The notes beneath the pieces are model-generated. The model was not told where the DNA came from. It made no database searches and saw only the letters and a program-made list of their open reading frames with translations. The translations under genes were made by a program, and so were the position numbers. DNA of 45,287 nucleotides from an uncultured Pelagibacteraceae bacterium (GTDB lineage Bacteria; Pseudomonadota; Alphaproteobacteria; Pelagibacterales; Pelagibacteraceae): contig CACDZR010000007.1 in assembly GCA_902557235.1 (NCBI GenBank), positions 1-45,287 of the forward strand, given 5' to 3'. Positions 33,927-45,287 of the stretch are shown here, piece after piece (position 1 is the first letter of the stretch; each line of letters begins with the position of its first letter).

Positions 33927-34916
33927 ATGAAATACTTTAAAGTATTATTTAAATACAAAATTTTTTTGTTTTTTAATTTTTTAGTTTGTTTTTCCTCTCT
34001 CGCTGATAATCATAATATTTACGATACACTGGAGTTGATCAAAAAGGATTTAAAAACTTTAGAAAAAGCAGTTTACTCAAATTCAAGTGAATTCAATAAT
34101 ACAAATTCAGCATCATCAAACTTTGATAGCAATTCTGAGGATGTTCTTACTAGACACTTATTGAAGTTATCTGAAATTGAAAATCAATTTCAGGAACTTA
34201 CTAATAAATTTGAAGAAATAAATTTTAAACTAGACAAGTTATCAAATAGACTTTCAAAAGTTCAATCTGATAATCAATTAAGATTTCAAGATTTAGAGAC
34301 TGCTTTATCAAATGGTGAAAGTATCAATTTGACTTCAAAAAAAACTTCAGAATCTGATACAGAAATTTTACCAGGTTCATCTCAACCACAAGACTTAGGG
34401 TCAATATCTTATAAAGATAATTCTACAAGTGATACAACTCAAAAAATACAATCAGTCGAAACAACTGCAACAATTGTTACCGAAACATTTCAAGCAGAAG
34501 AAAAAATTTTACCAGATGTTTCAGCATCTGAGCAATATGAATTTGCAACGAGTTTTTTAAAAGTTGGAGATTACCCTACTGCTGAAAGAGCGTTTAGAGA
34601 ATTTGTAATTTCAAACCCTGATCATAAATTGGCTGGTAACGCACAATATTGGTACGCTGAAACTTTTAGAATAAGACAATTATACACTGATGCTGCTTCA
34701 GCTTATCTGGAGGGTTATCAAAAATATCCAAAAGGAGAAAAAGCACCTATTAATTTATTAAAGCTAGGTGTATCAATGATACAGATTGGAGAAAAAGATC
34801 AAGGCTGTAAAATGATAAGTGGTGTTGCACAACAATATCCAAACGCAAAACAGTCTGTTATTCAAAAAGCAAAGTATGAGTCTCAAAAATTTGAGTGTAA
34901 GAAACAAAATTCCTAA
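33927..34916 (+). CDS. cpoB: Cell division coordinator CpoB (YbgF)
   Basis: 329 residues. A signal peptide (about 1-26, ending SSLA) is followed by a Ser/Asn-rich region, a coiled coil (about 80-130, LLKLSEIENQFQELTNKFEEI) and a low-complexity Ser/Thr linker. The C-terminal TPR domain (about 205-320) has YEFATSFLKVGDYPTAERAFREFV and GNAQYWYAETF. CpoB couples Tol-Pal activity to peptidoglycan synthesis at the septum. It follows the pal terminator and so needs its own promoter in the 33899-33926 gap. Its end overlaps tilS. Confidence 0.9.
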   Translation: MKYFKVLFKYKIFLFFNFLVCFSSLADNHNIYDTLELIKKDLKTLEKAVYSNSSEFNNTNSASSNFDSNSEDVLTRHLLKLSEIENQFQELTNKFEEINFKLDKLSNRLSKVQSDNQLRFQDLETALSNGESINLTSKKTSESDTEILPGSSQPQDLGSISYKDNSTSDTTQKIQSVETTATIVTETFQAEEKILPDVSASEQYEFATSFLKVGDYPTAERAFREFVISNPDHKLAGNAQYWYAETFRIRQLYTDAASAYLEGYQKYPKGEKAPINLLKLGVSMIQIGEKDQGCKMISGVAQQYPNAKQSVIQKAKYESQKFECKKQNS

Positions 34917-35904
34917 CATTTATAAATCAAGACTTTTAAATCAAAGAGTAAATAAAATTTTTAAAAAATTTGAAAAGTCATTCAAAATAAATTCTAATTT
35001 CATTGTTGGAGTATCAGGAGGATCAGATAGTTTGGCTTTAGCTTTTTTAACAAAAGTATATGCTTTAAAAAAAAACTTAAATCCAAGGTATTTTATTGTA
35101 GATCATAAGCTCAGAAAAGAATCTACTAATGAGGCTGATAAAGTAAAAAGAGTTCTTAAATCTTTTAAAATTAACGCACATGTTCTCACTTGGAAGGGTA
35201 AAAAACCTGTTAATAATATTCAATCTTTAGCAAGAAATAAAAGATATGAGTTTTTATTTTCTAAATGCAAAAAACTTAAAATCAGCAACTTAGTTTTAGG
35301 TCATCATATGGATGATTTAATTGAAAACTTTTTTCTTAGAATGGCTAGGGGGAGTGGCCTAAAAGGACTTGTATCGCTTGGTATGAACACTCAAATTAAA
35401 GGTATAAATTTAATTAGACCTTTGATAAAATTTGAAAAAAAAGATTTACTATTTATATCTAAATTTATATTCAATTTTCATGTAGATGATCCCTCTAATC
35501 ATGATGTTAAATTCAATAGAATTAAAATAAGAAATTTAATTAAGGGATTTAATGATTTTGGACTTGATAAGAAAAAATTTCAATTAACTATAGAAAATTT
35601 AAAAGGGTCGGATCAATCAATAAAATTTTATGTTGAAAAGAATAAGAGGGAGAATTCAACATTTAACAATAGAAAAGTTGAACTAATTTTAAAAGAAAAT
35701 TTTTTTGATAATTCACATGAGGTCATTTTTAGGTCTTTATCAGATCTAATTCATTTGGTGGGAAAAAAGGCAAATTTTGTGAGGGGCAAGAAAATTGAGA
35801 ATATTTTGAATAAAATTAAAGAAAGGAAACTTAGAAAAGAAACATTGGGTGGATGCGTCATTAAGATGGTAAATCACACTGTGATTTTAACAAAAGAACA
35901 GTAA
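34876..35904 (+). CDS. tilS: tRNA(Ile)-lysidine synthase
   Basis: About 342 residues from the ATG at 34876; a longer frame opens at 34819 but would overlap cpoB by 98 bases instead of 41. The PP-loop ATP motif is VGVSGGSDSLALAF (about 44-57). LVLGHHMDDLIENFFLRMARGSGLKGL and RPLI follow, as expected of TilS. It converts the wobble cytidine of tRNA-Ile(CAT) to lysidine so that it reads AUA, a codon that should be frequent in such an A+T-rich genome. It is short compared with E. coli TilS (432), lacking most of the C-terminal domain, as in many bacteria. Confidence 0.9.
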   Translation: MSLKNLSVRNKIPNIYKSRLLNQRVNKIFKKFEKSFKINSNFIVGVSGGSDSLALAFLTKVYALKKNLNPRYFIVDHKLRKESTNEADKVKRVLKSFKINAHVLTWKGKKPVNNIQSLARNKRYEFLFSKCKKLKISNLVLGHHMDDLIENFFLRMARGSGLKGLVSLGMNTQIKGINLIRPLIKFEKKDLLFISKFIFNFHVDDPSNHDVKFNRIKIRNLIKGFNDFGLDKKKFQLTIENLKGSDQSIKFYVEKNKRENSTFNNRKVELILKENFFDNSHEVIFRSLSDLIHLVGKKANFVRGKKIENILNKIKERKLRKETLGGCVIKMVNHTVILTKEQ

Positions 35905-35911
35905 AAATAGA

Positions 35912-35940
35912 CTTGTTTAATTAATAATAATTCTTATCTT
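35912..35940 (+). promoter_or_regulatory. Possible sigma-32-like promoter of ftsH
   Basis: CTTGTT at 35912-35917 followed after 15-17 bases by CTTATC or TATCTT (35933-35940) resembles the CTTG-type -35 and A+T-rich -10 of RpoH promoters. Transcription would begin within a few bases of the ftsH ATG at 35947. Speculative; ftsH is a common RpoH target and rpoH is nearby. Confidence 0.25.
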
Positions 35941-35946
35941 ATAGAC

Positions 35947-37848
35947 ATGAATTTCAAAAACTTAGCGATGTGGGCAATAATCGTTTTTTTAACGATTGGT
36001 CTATATAACATGTTCAAGAATCCTCAATCAAACATCAGAAGTTCTAACGAAGTAATTTTTTCAGAATTTTTGGAGTCTGTGGAACAAGGTGAGGTATTAA
36101 AAGTCGAAATTCAAGGAAATAATATAAATGGTGTATATGCAAACGGAAAAAGTTTTAAAACATATTCACCAAATGATCCTAATTTAATAGAAAAACTTTC
36201 AGAAAAGGGTGTAAGTATTTCTGCAGCACCTATAGAAGAAAAGATGCCTTCTTTGTTTGGAGTTCTACTTTCATGGTTCCCGATGTTGTTATTAATAGCA
36301 GTTTGGATTTTCTTTATGAGACAAATGCAAGGTGGAAAAGGTGGAGCAATGGGCTTTGGAAGATCTAAAGCAAAAATGATGAATGAAATGAAGGGTAAAG
36401 TAACCTTTAACGATGTTGCAGGTGTAGAAGAAGCTAAAGAGGAAGTCGAAGAGATTGTTGAGTTCTTAAAAGATCCAAAAAAATTTAGTAGGCTAGGTGG
36501 AAAAATACCTAGAGGTGCACTTCTTGTAGGTCCTCCAGGAACAGGAAAAACTTTATTAGCTAGGGCAATTGCTGGTGAAGCAGGTGTTCCTTTCTTCACT
36601 ATCTCTGGATCAGATTTTGTAGAGATGTTTGTTGGTGTGGGAGCATCAAGAGTGAGAGACATGTTTGAGCAGGGAAAAAAAAATTCGCCTTGTATAATAT
36701 TTATTGATGAAATTGATGCTGTAGGAAGAAGTCGAGGCGCAGGTTTAGGAGGTGGAAATGACGAAAGGGAACAAACTCTTAATCAGCTTCTTGTTGAGAT
36801 GGACGGTTTTGATACAAACGAAGGGGTTATCATAATCGCAGCAACAAACAGACCTGATGTTCTTGACCCCGCATTATTAAGACCAGGTAGATTTGATAGA
36901 CAAGTTGTAGTTTCTAATCCGGATATAATTGGAAGAGAAAAAATTTTAAAAGTTCATGTTAAAAAAATTAAAATGGCACCTGATGTAAATTTGAGAACTA
37001 TAGCAAGAGGAACTCCAGGATTCTCAGGCGCTGATTTAGCTAATTTAGTAAATGAGTCTGCATTATTAGCTGCTAGGAAAAATAAAAGAATTGTTACTTT
37101 AAATGAATTTGAAGAAGCGAAGGATAAAGTGATGATGGGAGCTGAGAGACGGTCAATGGTTATGACTGAAGATGAAAAGAAATTAACGGCGTACCATGAA
37201 GGTGGACATGCATTAGTCTCTTTTAATATGCCTAGTTACGATCCAATTCATAAAGCAACAATTATACCAAGAGGTAGGGCTTTAGGTATGGTTATGAATT
37301 TACCTGAAAGAGACAAACATGGTCATTCAATTAAATATTTAAAAGCAAGATTAGCAGTCTGTTTTGGCGGCAGAGTTGCAGAGGAAGTAATTTTTGGAAA
37401 AGATAATATTTCAACAGGAGCAGGTGGGGGAAGTGGCTCAGATATAAATCAAGCAACTCAACTTGCAAGAGCTATGGTAACAAAATATGGAATGAGCGAA
37501 GAGATGGGCCCAGTTGAGTATGGCGAAAATCAAGAGGAAGTTTTTTTAGGAAGATCTGTAACTCAAACACAATCAGTATCTGAAGAAGTTGCTCAAAAAA
37601 TAGACAAAGAAATCAGAAAATTAGTTGATGAAGGGTATAATAAAGCTAAAGAAATCCTAACTGAAAAAATTGATGATTTACATAAAATTGCAAAAGCTCT
37701 TATGACTTATGAGACTTTAACAGGCGAAGAAATAGAAAATATTATTACTAAAAACATATATCCTGCTGATAAACAAGACTTAAAAGTTGATGATGACAAG
37801 AGTTCTGCTTTAGGTGCTATGGGACTCAAACCTAAGATTGTTCATTAA
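35947..37848 (+). CDS. ftsH: ATP-dependent zinc metalloprotease FtsH
   Basis: 633 residues. TM1 (about 5-22) and TM2 (about 104-124) flank a periplasmic domain. The AAA module has Walker A GPPGTGKT (195-202), Walker B IIFIDEID (250-257) and the arginine finger region [18 protein letters not shown]. The M41 protease site is HEGGH (417-421). It is a hexameric inner-membrane protease degrading misfolded membrane proteins and, in E. coli, sigma-32 and LpxC. No Shine-Dalgarno is visible before the ATG. It follows tilS after 42 bases, and folP begins 5 bases after its end. Confidence 0.98.
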   Translation: MNFKNLAMWAIIVFLTIGLYNMFKNPQSNIRSSNEVIFSEFLESVEQGEVLKVEIQGNNINGVYANGKSFKTYSPNDPNLIEKLSEKGVSISAAPIEEKMPSLFGVLLSWFPMLLLIAVWIFFMRQMQGGKGGAMGFGRSKAKMMNEMKGKVTFNDVAGVEEAKEEVEEIVEFLKDPKKFSRLGGKIPRGALLVGPPGTGKTLLARAIAGEAGVPFFTISGSDFVEMFVGVGASRVRDMFEQGKKNSPCIIFIDEIDAVGRSRGAGLGGGNDEREQTLNQLLVEMDGFDTNEGVIIIAATNRPDVLDPALLRPGRFDRQVVVSNPDIIGREKILKVHVKKIKMAPDVNLRTIARGTPGFSGADLANLVNESALLAARKNKRIVTLNEFEEAKDKVMMGAERRSMVMTEDEKKLTAYHEGGHALVSFNMPSYDPIHKATIIPRGRALGMVMNLPERDKHGHSIKYLKARLAVCFGGRVAEEVIFGKDNISTGAGGGSGSDINQATQLARAMVTKYGMSEEMGPVEYGENQEEVFLGRSVTQTQSVSEEVAQKIDKEIRKLVDEGYNKAKEILTEKIDDLHKIAKALMTYETLTGEEIENIITKNIYPADKQDLKVDDDKSSALGAMGLKPKIVH

Positions 37849-37853
37849 TTTTA

Positions 37854-38909
37854 ATGCTTAGATATTACACAAGAGTGTGTAATTTCTATTATGGTAATCA
37901 TTCAAAAAAACTAGTTAACCAAAAGAAATCAATACCACTTAATGGGATTAAGGAAATCTCATTTGATCAAATAGAAATAATAACAAGAAATTCAAAAAAA
38001 AAAATTTTTATTAATCAGATAAAATATCTTCCTAAATTAATAAGAAAAAAAATTAATTATGATTTAAAAAAAATTAAATCGAAAAAAAAAAATTTCTCAA
38101 ATTTAGATTTCAAAAAAATACCAAATATTTTAGGAGTATTAAATTTAACACCTGACAGTTTTTCAGATGGTGGAAAATTTAATTCAAAAAAAAAAGGAAT
38201 TAATCACGCCGTACATTTAATAAACAGTGGTGCAAATTTAATTGATGTTGGTGGTGAGTCGACTCGTCCAGGATCAAAAATGATTAGAGAAAATTTAGAG
38301 TGGCAAAGAATTAATAAAATTTTGAAATTATTACTTAAGAAAAAAATACCAATATCTTTAGATACTAGAAAGTCAAAAATTATGAGTAAAGGAATAAATT
38401 TAGGGGTAAAATTAATTAATGATGTTTCAGGATTAGATTTTGACTCTGAAACTTTGAATGTACTAAAAAAATACAAAATTCCATTTGTAATTCAGCACTC
38501 ACAAGGAGTTCCAGAAAATATGCAAAAAAATCCTAAATATAAAAATGAATTATTGGATATATACGATTTTTTTGAAAAAAAAATAAAACTATTAAGATCG
38601 AAAGGTATTAAACATGATAAAATTATTCTAGACCCCGGTATAGGTTTTGGAAAAAATTTGAAACATAATATGAGTTTGATTCGCAATATTTCCATTTTCC
38701 ATTCTCTTGGTTTTCCGATACTTGTAGGCAATTCAAGAAAAAGATTTATTAAGGAGTTATCTGGAAAAAATGACAGCAAATTTAGAAATGGTGGAACGAT
38801 AGCATCATCAATATATCTTATGATGCAAGGTGTTCAAATTTTAAGAATTCATGATGTTAATGAAACAATACAAGGCATTAAGATCTTTAAGAATATAATA
38901 AATAATTAA
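37854..38909 (+). CDS. folP: Dihydropteroate synthase
   Basis: 351 residues. The catalytic TIM barrel starts near residue 92 with ILGVLNLTPDSFSDGGKF (N97, D101), then GGESTRPGS, DTRKS, LINDVSG and LDPGIGFGKN. It joins pterin pyrophosphate to p-aminobenzoate to give dihydropteroate in folate synthesis. The first 90 residues (LRYYTRVCNFYYG onward) are an extension also seen in other alphaproteobacterial FolP proteins, so the upstream start is credible. It shares one base with the glmM start. Confidence 0.93.
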   Translation: MLRYYTRVCNFYYGNHSKKLVNQKKSIPLNGIKEISFDQIEIITRNSKKKIFINQIKYLPKLIRKKINYDLKKIKSKKKNFSNLDFKKIPNILGVLNLTPDSFSDGGKFNSKKKGINHAVHLINSGANLIDVGGESTRPGSKMIRENLEWQRINKILKLLLKKKIPISLDTRKSKIMSKGINLGVKLINDVSGLDFDSETLNVLKKYKIPFVIQHSQGVPENMQKNPKYKNELLDIYDFFEKKIKLLRSKGIKHDKIILDPGIGFGKNLKHNMSLIRNISIFHSLGFPILVGNSRKRFIKELSGKNDSKFRNGGTIASSIYLMMQGVQILRIHDVNETIQGIKIFKNIINN

Positions 38910-40240
38910 TGACAAAAAAATATTTTGGTACTGATGGTATTAGGGGAGCTATTAATAGTGAAAATATTAATGGGGATATGTTTTTTAAATTTGGCTTAGC
39001 TAGTGGAACATATTTTAAATCTCAAAAAAAAAGAAAACAAACGGCAATAATTGCAAAAGATACTAGATTATCTGGATACACTTTAGAACCAGCACTCGTA
39101 TCAGGATTGGCATCAGCAGGTATGCATGTATATACCTTAGGACCTTTACCCACTAATGGTTTAGCGATGCTCACAAAAGCTATGAAGGCAAATATGGGAA
39201 TTATGATTACAGCTTCTCATAATCCTCACAATGATAATGGATTAAAACTATTTGGACCTGATGGCATGAAATTATCAGACAAAATAGAAAAAAAAATTGA
39301 AAGTTTAATTGATAAAAAAATCATCAAAAATCTCTCTAAGCCAGAAAAATTAGGTAGAGTAAAAAGATTAGAGACAGGTACAAATGATTACATCAAAATA
39401 TTAAAAAAAAATTTCACCAAAGAATTCAATTTAAGAGGTCTTAGAATTGTAATTGATTGTGCAAATGGAGCAGGGTACAAAGCTGGACCAGAATTATTAA
39501 AATCTTTGGGAGCTAAAGTGATTGCAATAGGAGTTAATCCTAATGGATTAAATATTAACAAAAACTGTGGTTCTACATTTCCTGAAAAAATAAAATCTGC
39601 AGTTAAAAAGTATAAGGCCCATATAGGTATTTCACTAGATGGTGATGCAGATAGGATAATTATGTGTGACGAAAAAAGTAATATCATAGATGGTGACCAA
39701 ATTATTGCTGCACTAGCAACAAGATGGCAAAATAAAAAAATGTTAAAAGGTGGGGTTGTTGGAACATTAATGTCCAATTATGGCCTTGAAAAATATTTCA
39801 AAAAAAAAGGTATTAGATTTATACGTGCTAATGTTGGTGACAGATATGTAAAAGAGGTAATGCAAAAAAATAAGTTTAATTTAGGTGGAGAGCAATCAGG
39901 ACATATTATTCTAGGTAAATTTGCAACTACAGGAGATGGCTTACTTGTTGCTTTGGAGTCTTTATTTGCTCTTAGAAAGGGAAAAAGAGCCAGTGAATTT
40001 TTTGAAAAATTTAAAAAAACTCCACAATTACTTAAAAATATTGAAGTAAAAAATAAAAATATAATCAACAAACCTGAAATTAAAAAATCTATTAGGCTAG
40101 CTTCAAAATTAATAAAAGGTAGTGGCAGAATTCTTGTAAGAAAATCGGGAACAGAATCAAAAATAAGAATTATGGGAGAAAGTGAAAATAAAAGACTTCT
40201 TGAAAAATGTGTTAATATAATTTTGAAAAAAATTAGATAA
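38909..40240 (+). CDS. glmM: Phosphoglucosamine mutase
   Basis: 443 residues, normal length. It begins KYFGTDGIRG, has the phosphoserine loop ITASHNPHNDNG (S103), the magnesium loop SLDGDADR, the sugar-binding GGEQSGHI and the C-terminal phosphate site RKSGTESKIRIMGE. It converts glucosamine-6-phosphate to glucosamine-1-phosphate for UDP-GlcNAc, used in peptidoglycan and in the HexNAc starting sugar of the polysaccharide island. Gene order ftsH-folP-glmM is a widespread bacterial arrangement. Confidence 0.97.
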   Translation: MTKKYFGTDGIRGAINSENINGDMFFKFGLASGTYFKSQKKRKQTAIIAKDTRLSGYTLEPALVSGLASAGMHVYTLGPLPTNGLAMLTKAMKANMGIMITASHNPHNDNGLKLFGPDGMKLSDKIEKKIESLIDKKIIKNLSKPEKLGRVKRLETGTNDYIKILKKNFTKEFNLRGLRIVIDCANGAGYKAGPELLKSLGAKVIAIGVNPNGLNINKNCGSTFPEKIKSAVKKYKAHIGISLDGDADRIIMCDEKSNIIDGDQIIAALATRWQNKKMLKGGVVGTLMSNYGLEKYFKKKGIRFIRANVGDRYVKEVMQKNKFNLGGEQSGHIILGKFATTGDGLLVALESLFALRKGKRASEFFEKFKKTPQLLKNIEVKNKNIINKPEIKKSIRLASKLIKGSGRILVRKSGTESKIRIMGESENKRLLEKCVNIILKKIR

Positions 40241-40241
40241 T

Positions 40242-43236
<2,995 letters not shown>

Positions 43237-43276
43237 AAACAGTTTATCTAATTAATAATAAAAATTTTTCAATGTT

Positions 43277-44257
43277 TTATTTACCCATATTTCTGAGTGT
43301 TTTTAGTATTATTTCAAGTTCATTTGGTAAAATTGAGTTAAAAATCATTTGTTTATTTTTTTTTGGATGAATAAAGCCCAAGGTTTTGGCATGTAAAAAT
43401 TGCCTATTTAATTTAATTAGAATTTTTTCTAATGATGGCTCTATATCTTTAAACTTTTTAAATCTTTTCTTATATTTATCATCACCAACTATACTGTTTC
43501 CCAAATAATTCATATGAACTCTTATTTGGTGAGTTCGACCTGTTTCTAATTTACACTCTAACAAACTAAAAGTTGGTATATTTTTATTTTCAAAAATTTC
43601 TAAAGTTTTGTAATTTGTAATTGCTTTTTTTCCTTTGCTGTTACTAACCTCCATCATTTGTCTATTTTTTGAGCTTCTTGCAATAAAAGTTTCTATTTTA
43701 CCTTTAGATGGTCTTACCTTGCCCCAGATAAGTAATTGGTAAACTCTTTGGATTGTGTGTTTATTAAATTGATTAGAGAGGTGTTCATGAGTCTGATTAT
43801 TTTTTGCAATTACAATCAATCCAGATGTATTTTTATCAATTCTATGTACTATTCCAGGCCTTAGTTCACCCCCAATATTAGAGAAAGAATTTTTACTATA
43901 ATTCATAAGTGCATTTACGATTGTATTATCAAAATTACCTGCACCAGGATGCATTACTATTCCAGAGGGTTTGTTTAAAACAATTAAATCTTTATCCTCA
44001 AATACTATATCTAAATTAAACTTGTAAGGTTTTAAGGAAGCTTTTTTTGGTTCAGGTATGACTAATTTTATTTCATCATTAAAAAAAATTTTTTTCGATG
44101 GATCAGTTATTACCTTGTTATTTATTCTTAACTTATTATCTAGAATAAGATTTTTTATTCTTGTTCGACTAATAATATTCTCTCTCTTTTTAATGAAAAT
44201 ATCAACACGGAGTTCATTTTCGGTCTTATCAACTATCAAATTTATTTTTTTTTCCAT
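43277..44257 (-). CDS. rluD: 23S rRNA pseudouridine synthase (RluD family)
   Basis: 326 residues. An N-terminal S4-like RNA-binding domain (about 15-70, LRVDIFIKKRENIISRTRIKNLILDN) precedes the RluA-type catalytic domain with VVLNKPSG-like ending and GIVHRIDKNTSGLIVIAKN, where D141 is the catalytic aspartate. GRTHQIRVHMNYLGNSIVGDDKY is the second signature. It likely makes the pseudouridines of 23S helix 69 (positions near 1911-1917); RluC-type specificity cannot be excluded. rluD next to rpoH is a usual alphaproteobacterial pairing. Confidence 0.93.
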   Translation of the reverse strand: MEKKINLIVDKTENELRVDIFIKKRENIISRTRIKNLILDNKLRINNKVITDPSKKIFFNDEIKLVIPEPKKASLKPYKFNLDIVFEDKDLIVLNKPSGIVMHPGAGNFDNTIVNALMNYSKNSFSNIGGELRPGIVHRIDKNTSGLIVIAKNNQTHEHLSNQFNKHTIQRVYQLLIWGKVRPSKGKIETFIARSSKNRQMMEVSNSKGKKAITNYKTLEIFENKNIPTFSLLECKLETGRTHQIRVHMNYLGNSIVGDDKYKKRFKKFKDIEPSLEKILIKLNRQFLHAKTLGFIHPKKNKQMIFNSILPNELEIILKTLRNMGK

Positions 44258-44280
44258 AAAATGATATATTAATATGATAT

Positions 44281-44357
44281 GCGCTTGTAGCTCAACTGGA
44301 TAGAGCGCCTGACTTCGGATCAGGAGGTTCTGGGTTCGACTCCTAGCAGGCGCACCA
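44281..44357 (+). tRNA. tRNA-Arg (anticodon TCG)
   Basis: 77 bases including encoded CCA. The acceptor GCGCTTG pairs with CAGGCGC, the D arm contains AGCTCAACTGGATAGAGC, the anticodon arm CCTGACTTCGGATCAGG gives TCG in a seven-base loop, and the T arm has GGTTCGACTCC. It reads CGN arginine codons, relatively rare in this genome. It lies between divergently placed rluD and the convergent ABC permease, whose stop is one base beyond the CCA. Confidence 0.96.
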
Positions 44358-44358
44358 A

Positions 44359-45150
44359 TTATTCACCCATATTTATTAAAGTTCCTTTTATTCTTGCCCT
44401 TAAAAAAGATAGATAAAACAGTCCTATTCCAAAAATTAAATAAACCAAATTTAATAAATAAGCTTGCTTTATATTTTCGTAATCTACAAGACCATTTATT
44501 AAAATATTTCTAGTTTCATCAAAAATGTAAACTAGTGGCAGTCCCTTTGCGATTACTTGGAAAAATTCAGGAAGGATTTCTATTGGATAGTAGATACAGC
44601 CTAATGGAGCAAGTAAAAATAATGATGACCAAGCTATATTTTCAAAGGATGGTCCGTATCTCATTAAACCTGAGCTCACAAATAAACCTAGTGTAATCCC
44701 AAATATGTATAAACTTAAAAATAATATAAAGAGTGGAAAACCTAATTTTAAAATTGAAACCCCAAACAATGGAGAAGTTAAAATAATTGCGGGTACTAGA
44801 CCGATTAATGTCCTTATCAAAGCAGTAAATATTAAAGATATAATTATTTCTTTTAGCTTCAATGGAGCAATAAATAAATTCGTAAAATTTCTACTCCAGA
44901 TTTCCTCTAAAAAAAGCATATTAAAACTTATGCTAGATCTAAAAAGAATGTCGTAAAGAATTGCACATGTAAGAATTATTCCAAGTGTATTATTGTAATA
45001 ATCACTATAAATTGAAAAAAATTTAGAAATAAATCCCCAAAGAATAATTTGTATTGTTGGCCAATAAATTAAATCCAAAACTCTTGGTAAAGAACTTTTG
45101 ATGAGATAAAAATGTCTCAAAAAAAGTCCATACATTTTATTTAGATTCAT
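44359..45150 (-). CDS. ABC-2 type transporter permease
   Basis: 263 residues with about six transmembrane segments and a cytoplasmic N-terminal helix. The ABC-2 (NodJ/DrrB-like) character is shown by DLIYWPTIQIILWGFI, the EEIWSRNFTNLFIAPLKLKEII coupling segment and GCIYYPIEILPEFFQVIAKGLPLVYIFDETRNIL. Such permeases export lipids, polysaccharides or drugs; the cargo is not evident. Its ATG overlaps the stop of the upstream ATPase gene by four bases, so the two form one exporter. It ends one base from tRNA-Arg. Confidence 0.88.
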   Translation of the reverse strand: MNLNKMYGLFLRHFYLIKSSLPRVLDLIYWPTIQIILWGFISKFFSIYSDYYNNTLGIILTCAILYDILFRSSISFNMLFLEEIWSRNFTNLFIAPLKLKEIIISLIFTALIRTLIGLVPAIILTSPLFGVSILKLGFPLFILFLSLYIFGITLGLFVSSGLMRYGPSFENIAWSSLFLLAPLGCIYYPIEILPEFFQVIAKGLPLVYIFDETRNILINGLVDYENIKQAYLLNLVYLIFGIGLFYLSFLRARIKGTLINMGE

Positions 45151-45287
45151 ATTAAATCTCTTGTAAGTTTTAAAAAAACTTCCTCCATGTTTCTCCTTCC
45201 ATGTTTTTTAATTAATTCGCCAGGAGTTCCTTGATCAATAATAGATCCTTTATTCATCATTAGAACTGAAGAGCATAATCTCTCAAC
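45147..45287 (-). CDS. ABC transporter ATP-binding protein, C-terminal fragment (runs off window)
   Basis: Only the last 46 residues are present: LCSSVLMMNKGSIIDQGTPGEL, then a short helix and LKLTRDLI. The MNKGxxxxxGTPxEL pattern is the region after the H-loop in ABC ATPases of exporters. The Walker and signature motifs lie beyond the window. The stop overlaps the permease start, indicating the ATPase partner of that permease. Confidence 0.8.
   Translation of the reverse strand, partial: VERLCSSVLMMNKGSIIDQGTPGELIKKHGRRNMEEVFLKLTRDLI

Noticed and set aside
36111..36662. 183-residue open frame antisense to ftsH
   Set aside because: It mirrors the highly conserved FtsH AAA coding sequence; its protein has Ser/Pro-rich composition with no recognisable motif, and the opposite frame is certain.

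Overview
The window is bacterial chromosome of very high A+T content with almost no intergenic space. It is most consistent with the SAR11 clade (Pelagibacterales, Candidatus Pelagibacter-like). Pointers are the alphaproteobacterial gene orders (5S rRNA - rpmJ - small aa3 oxidase subunit - three-gene pntAA/pntAB/pntB; tkt-gap-pgk-fba; tolQRAB-pal-cpoB-tilS-ftsH), the TrcR/DUF1013 gene, and a sugar-polymer island directly upstream of a 5S rRNA gene that has no 23S beside it. In SAR11 the hypervariable region known as HVR2 is known to split 23S from 5S. Species-level assignment is not possible by eye.

Region 1 (1-10816) is the right-hand end of a surface-polysaccharide island. It holds a truncated GT4 glycosyltransferase, three GT2 glycosyltransferases, a DPM1-like transferase, gmd, a WecA/WbpL-like initiating phosphosugar transferase, an O-antigen ligase/polymerase-like protein, two polytopic GT-C-like membrane proteins and a UDP-glucose-4-epimerase-like enzyme. 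Together they suggest assembly of a lipid-linked O-antigen or exopolysaccharide that includes a GDP-mannose-derived sugar. Strands are mixed and genes overlap at both ends, as in a cassette-swapping locus.

Region 2 (10817-14751) is conserved: 5S rRNA with a promoter-like sequence ending at its 5' terminus, rpmJ and a 36-residue aa3-type oxidase subunit IV (both found by direct translation), the proton-translocating transhydrogenase pntAA-pntAB-pntB, and a transaldolase-family gene.

Region 3 (14759-18353) is a second small glycosylation islet (methyltransferase, large GT-C-like membrane protein, DPM1-like transferase) lying directly against the 3' end of the initiator tRNA-Met gene.

Region 4 (18360-26560, minus strand) is a tightly packed co-directional array: tkt-gap-pgk-fba (class I)-thiE-efp-suhB-rpmE-trcR-rpsU-tRNA-fMet. 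It combines gluconeogenic and pentose-phosphate enzymes with translation genes.

Region 5 (26614-42346, plus strand) runs DUF4164-like gene, zapA, ygfA, ymdB-like, yebC, a RuvC-like nuclease, tolQ-tolR-tolA-tolB-pal, a clear terminator, cpoB, tilS, ftsH, folP, glmM, thiD, purA: cell division, envelope integrity, folate, cell-wall precursor and purine functions.

Region 6 (42343-45287) has rpoH and rluD on the minus strand, tRNA-Arg(TCG) on the plus strand, and an ABC-2 exporter permease with its truncated ATPase on the minus strand.

No transposase, integrase, CRISPR array, prophage structural gene or toxin-antitoxin pair was seen. No stretch over 300 bases lacks a gene; the longest gap is 170 bases (8116-8285). 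I found no convincing wholly new system. The most interesting features are the split rRNA operon with its island, the second islet at tRNA-fMet, the NADP-type signature of the GAPDH, and the divergent RuvC-like gene at the usual ruvCAB position.
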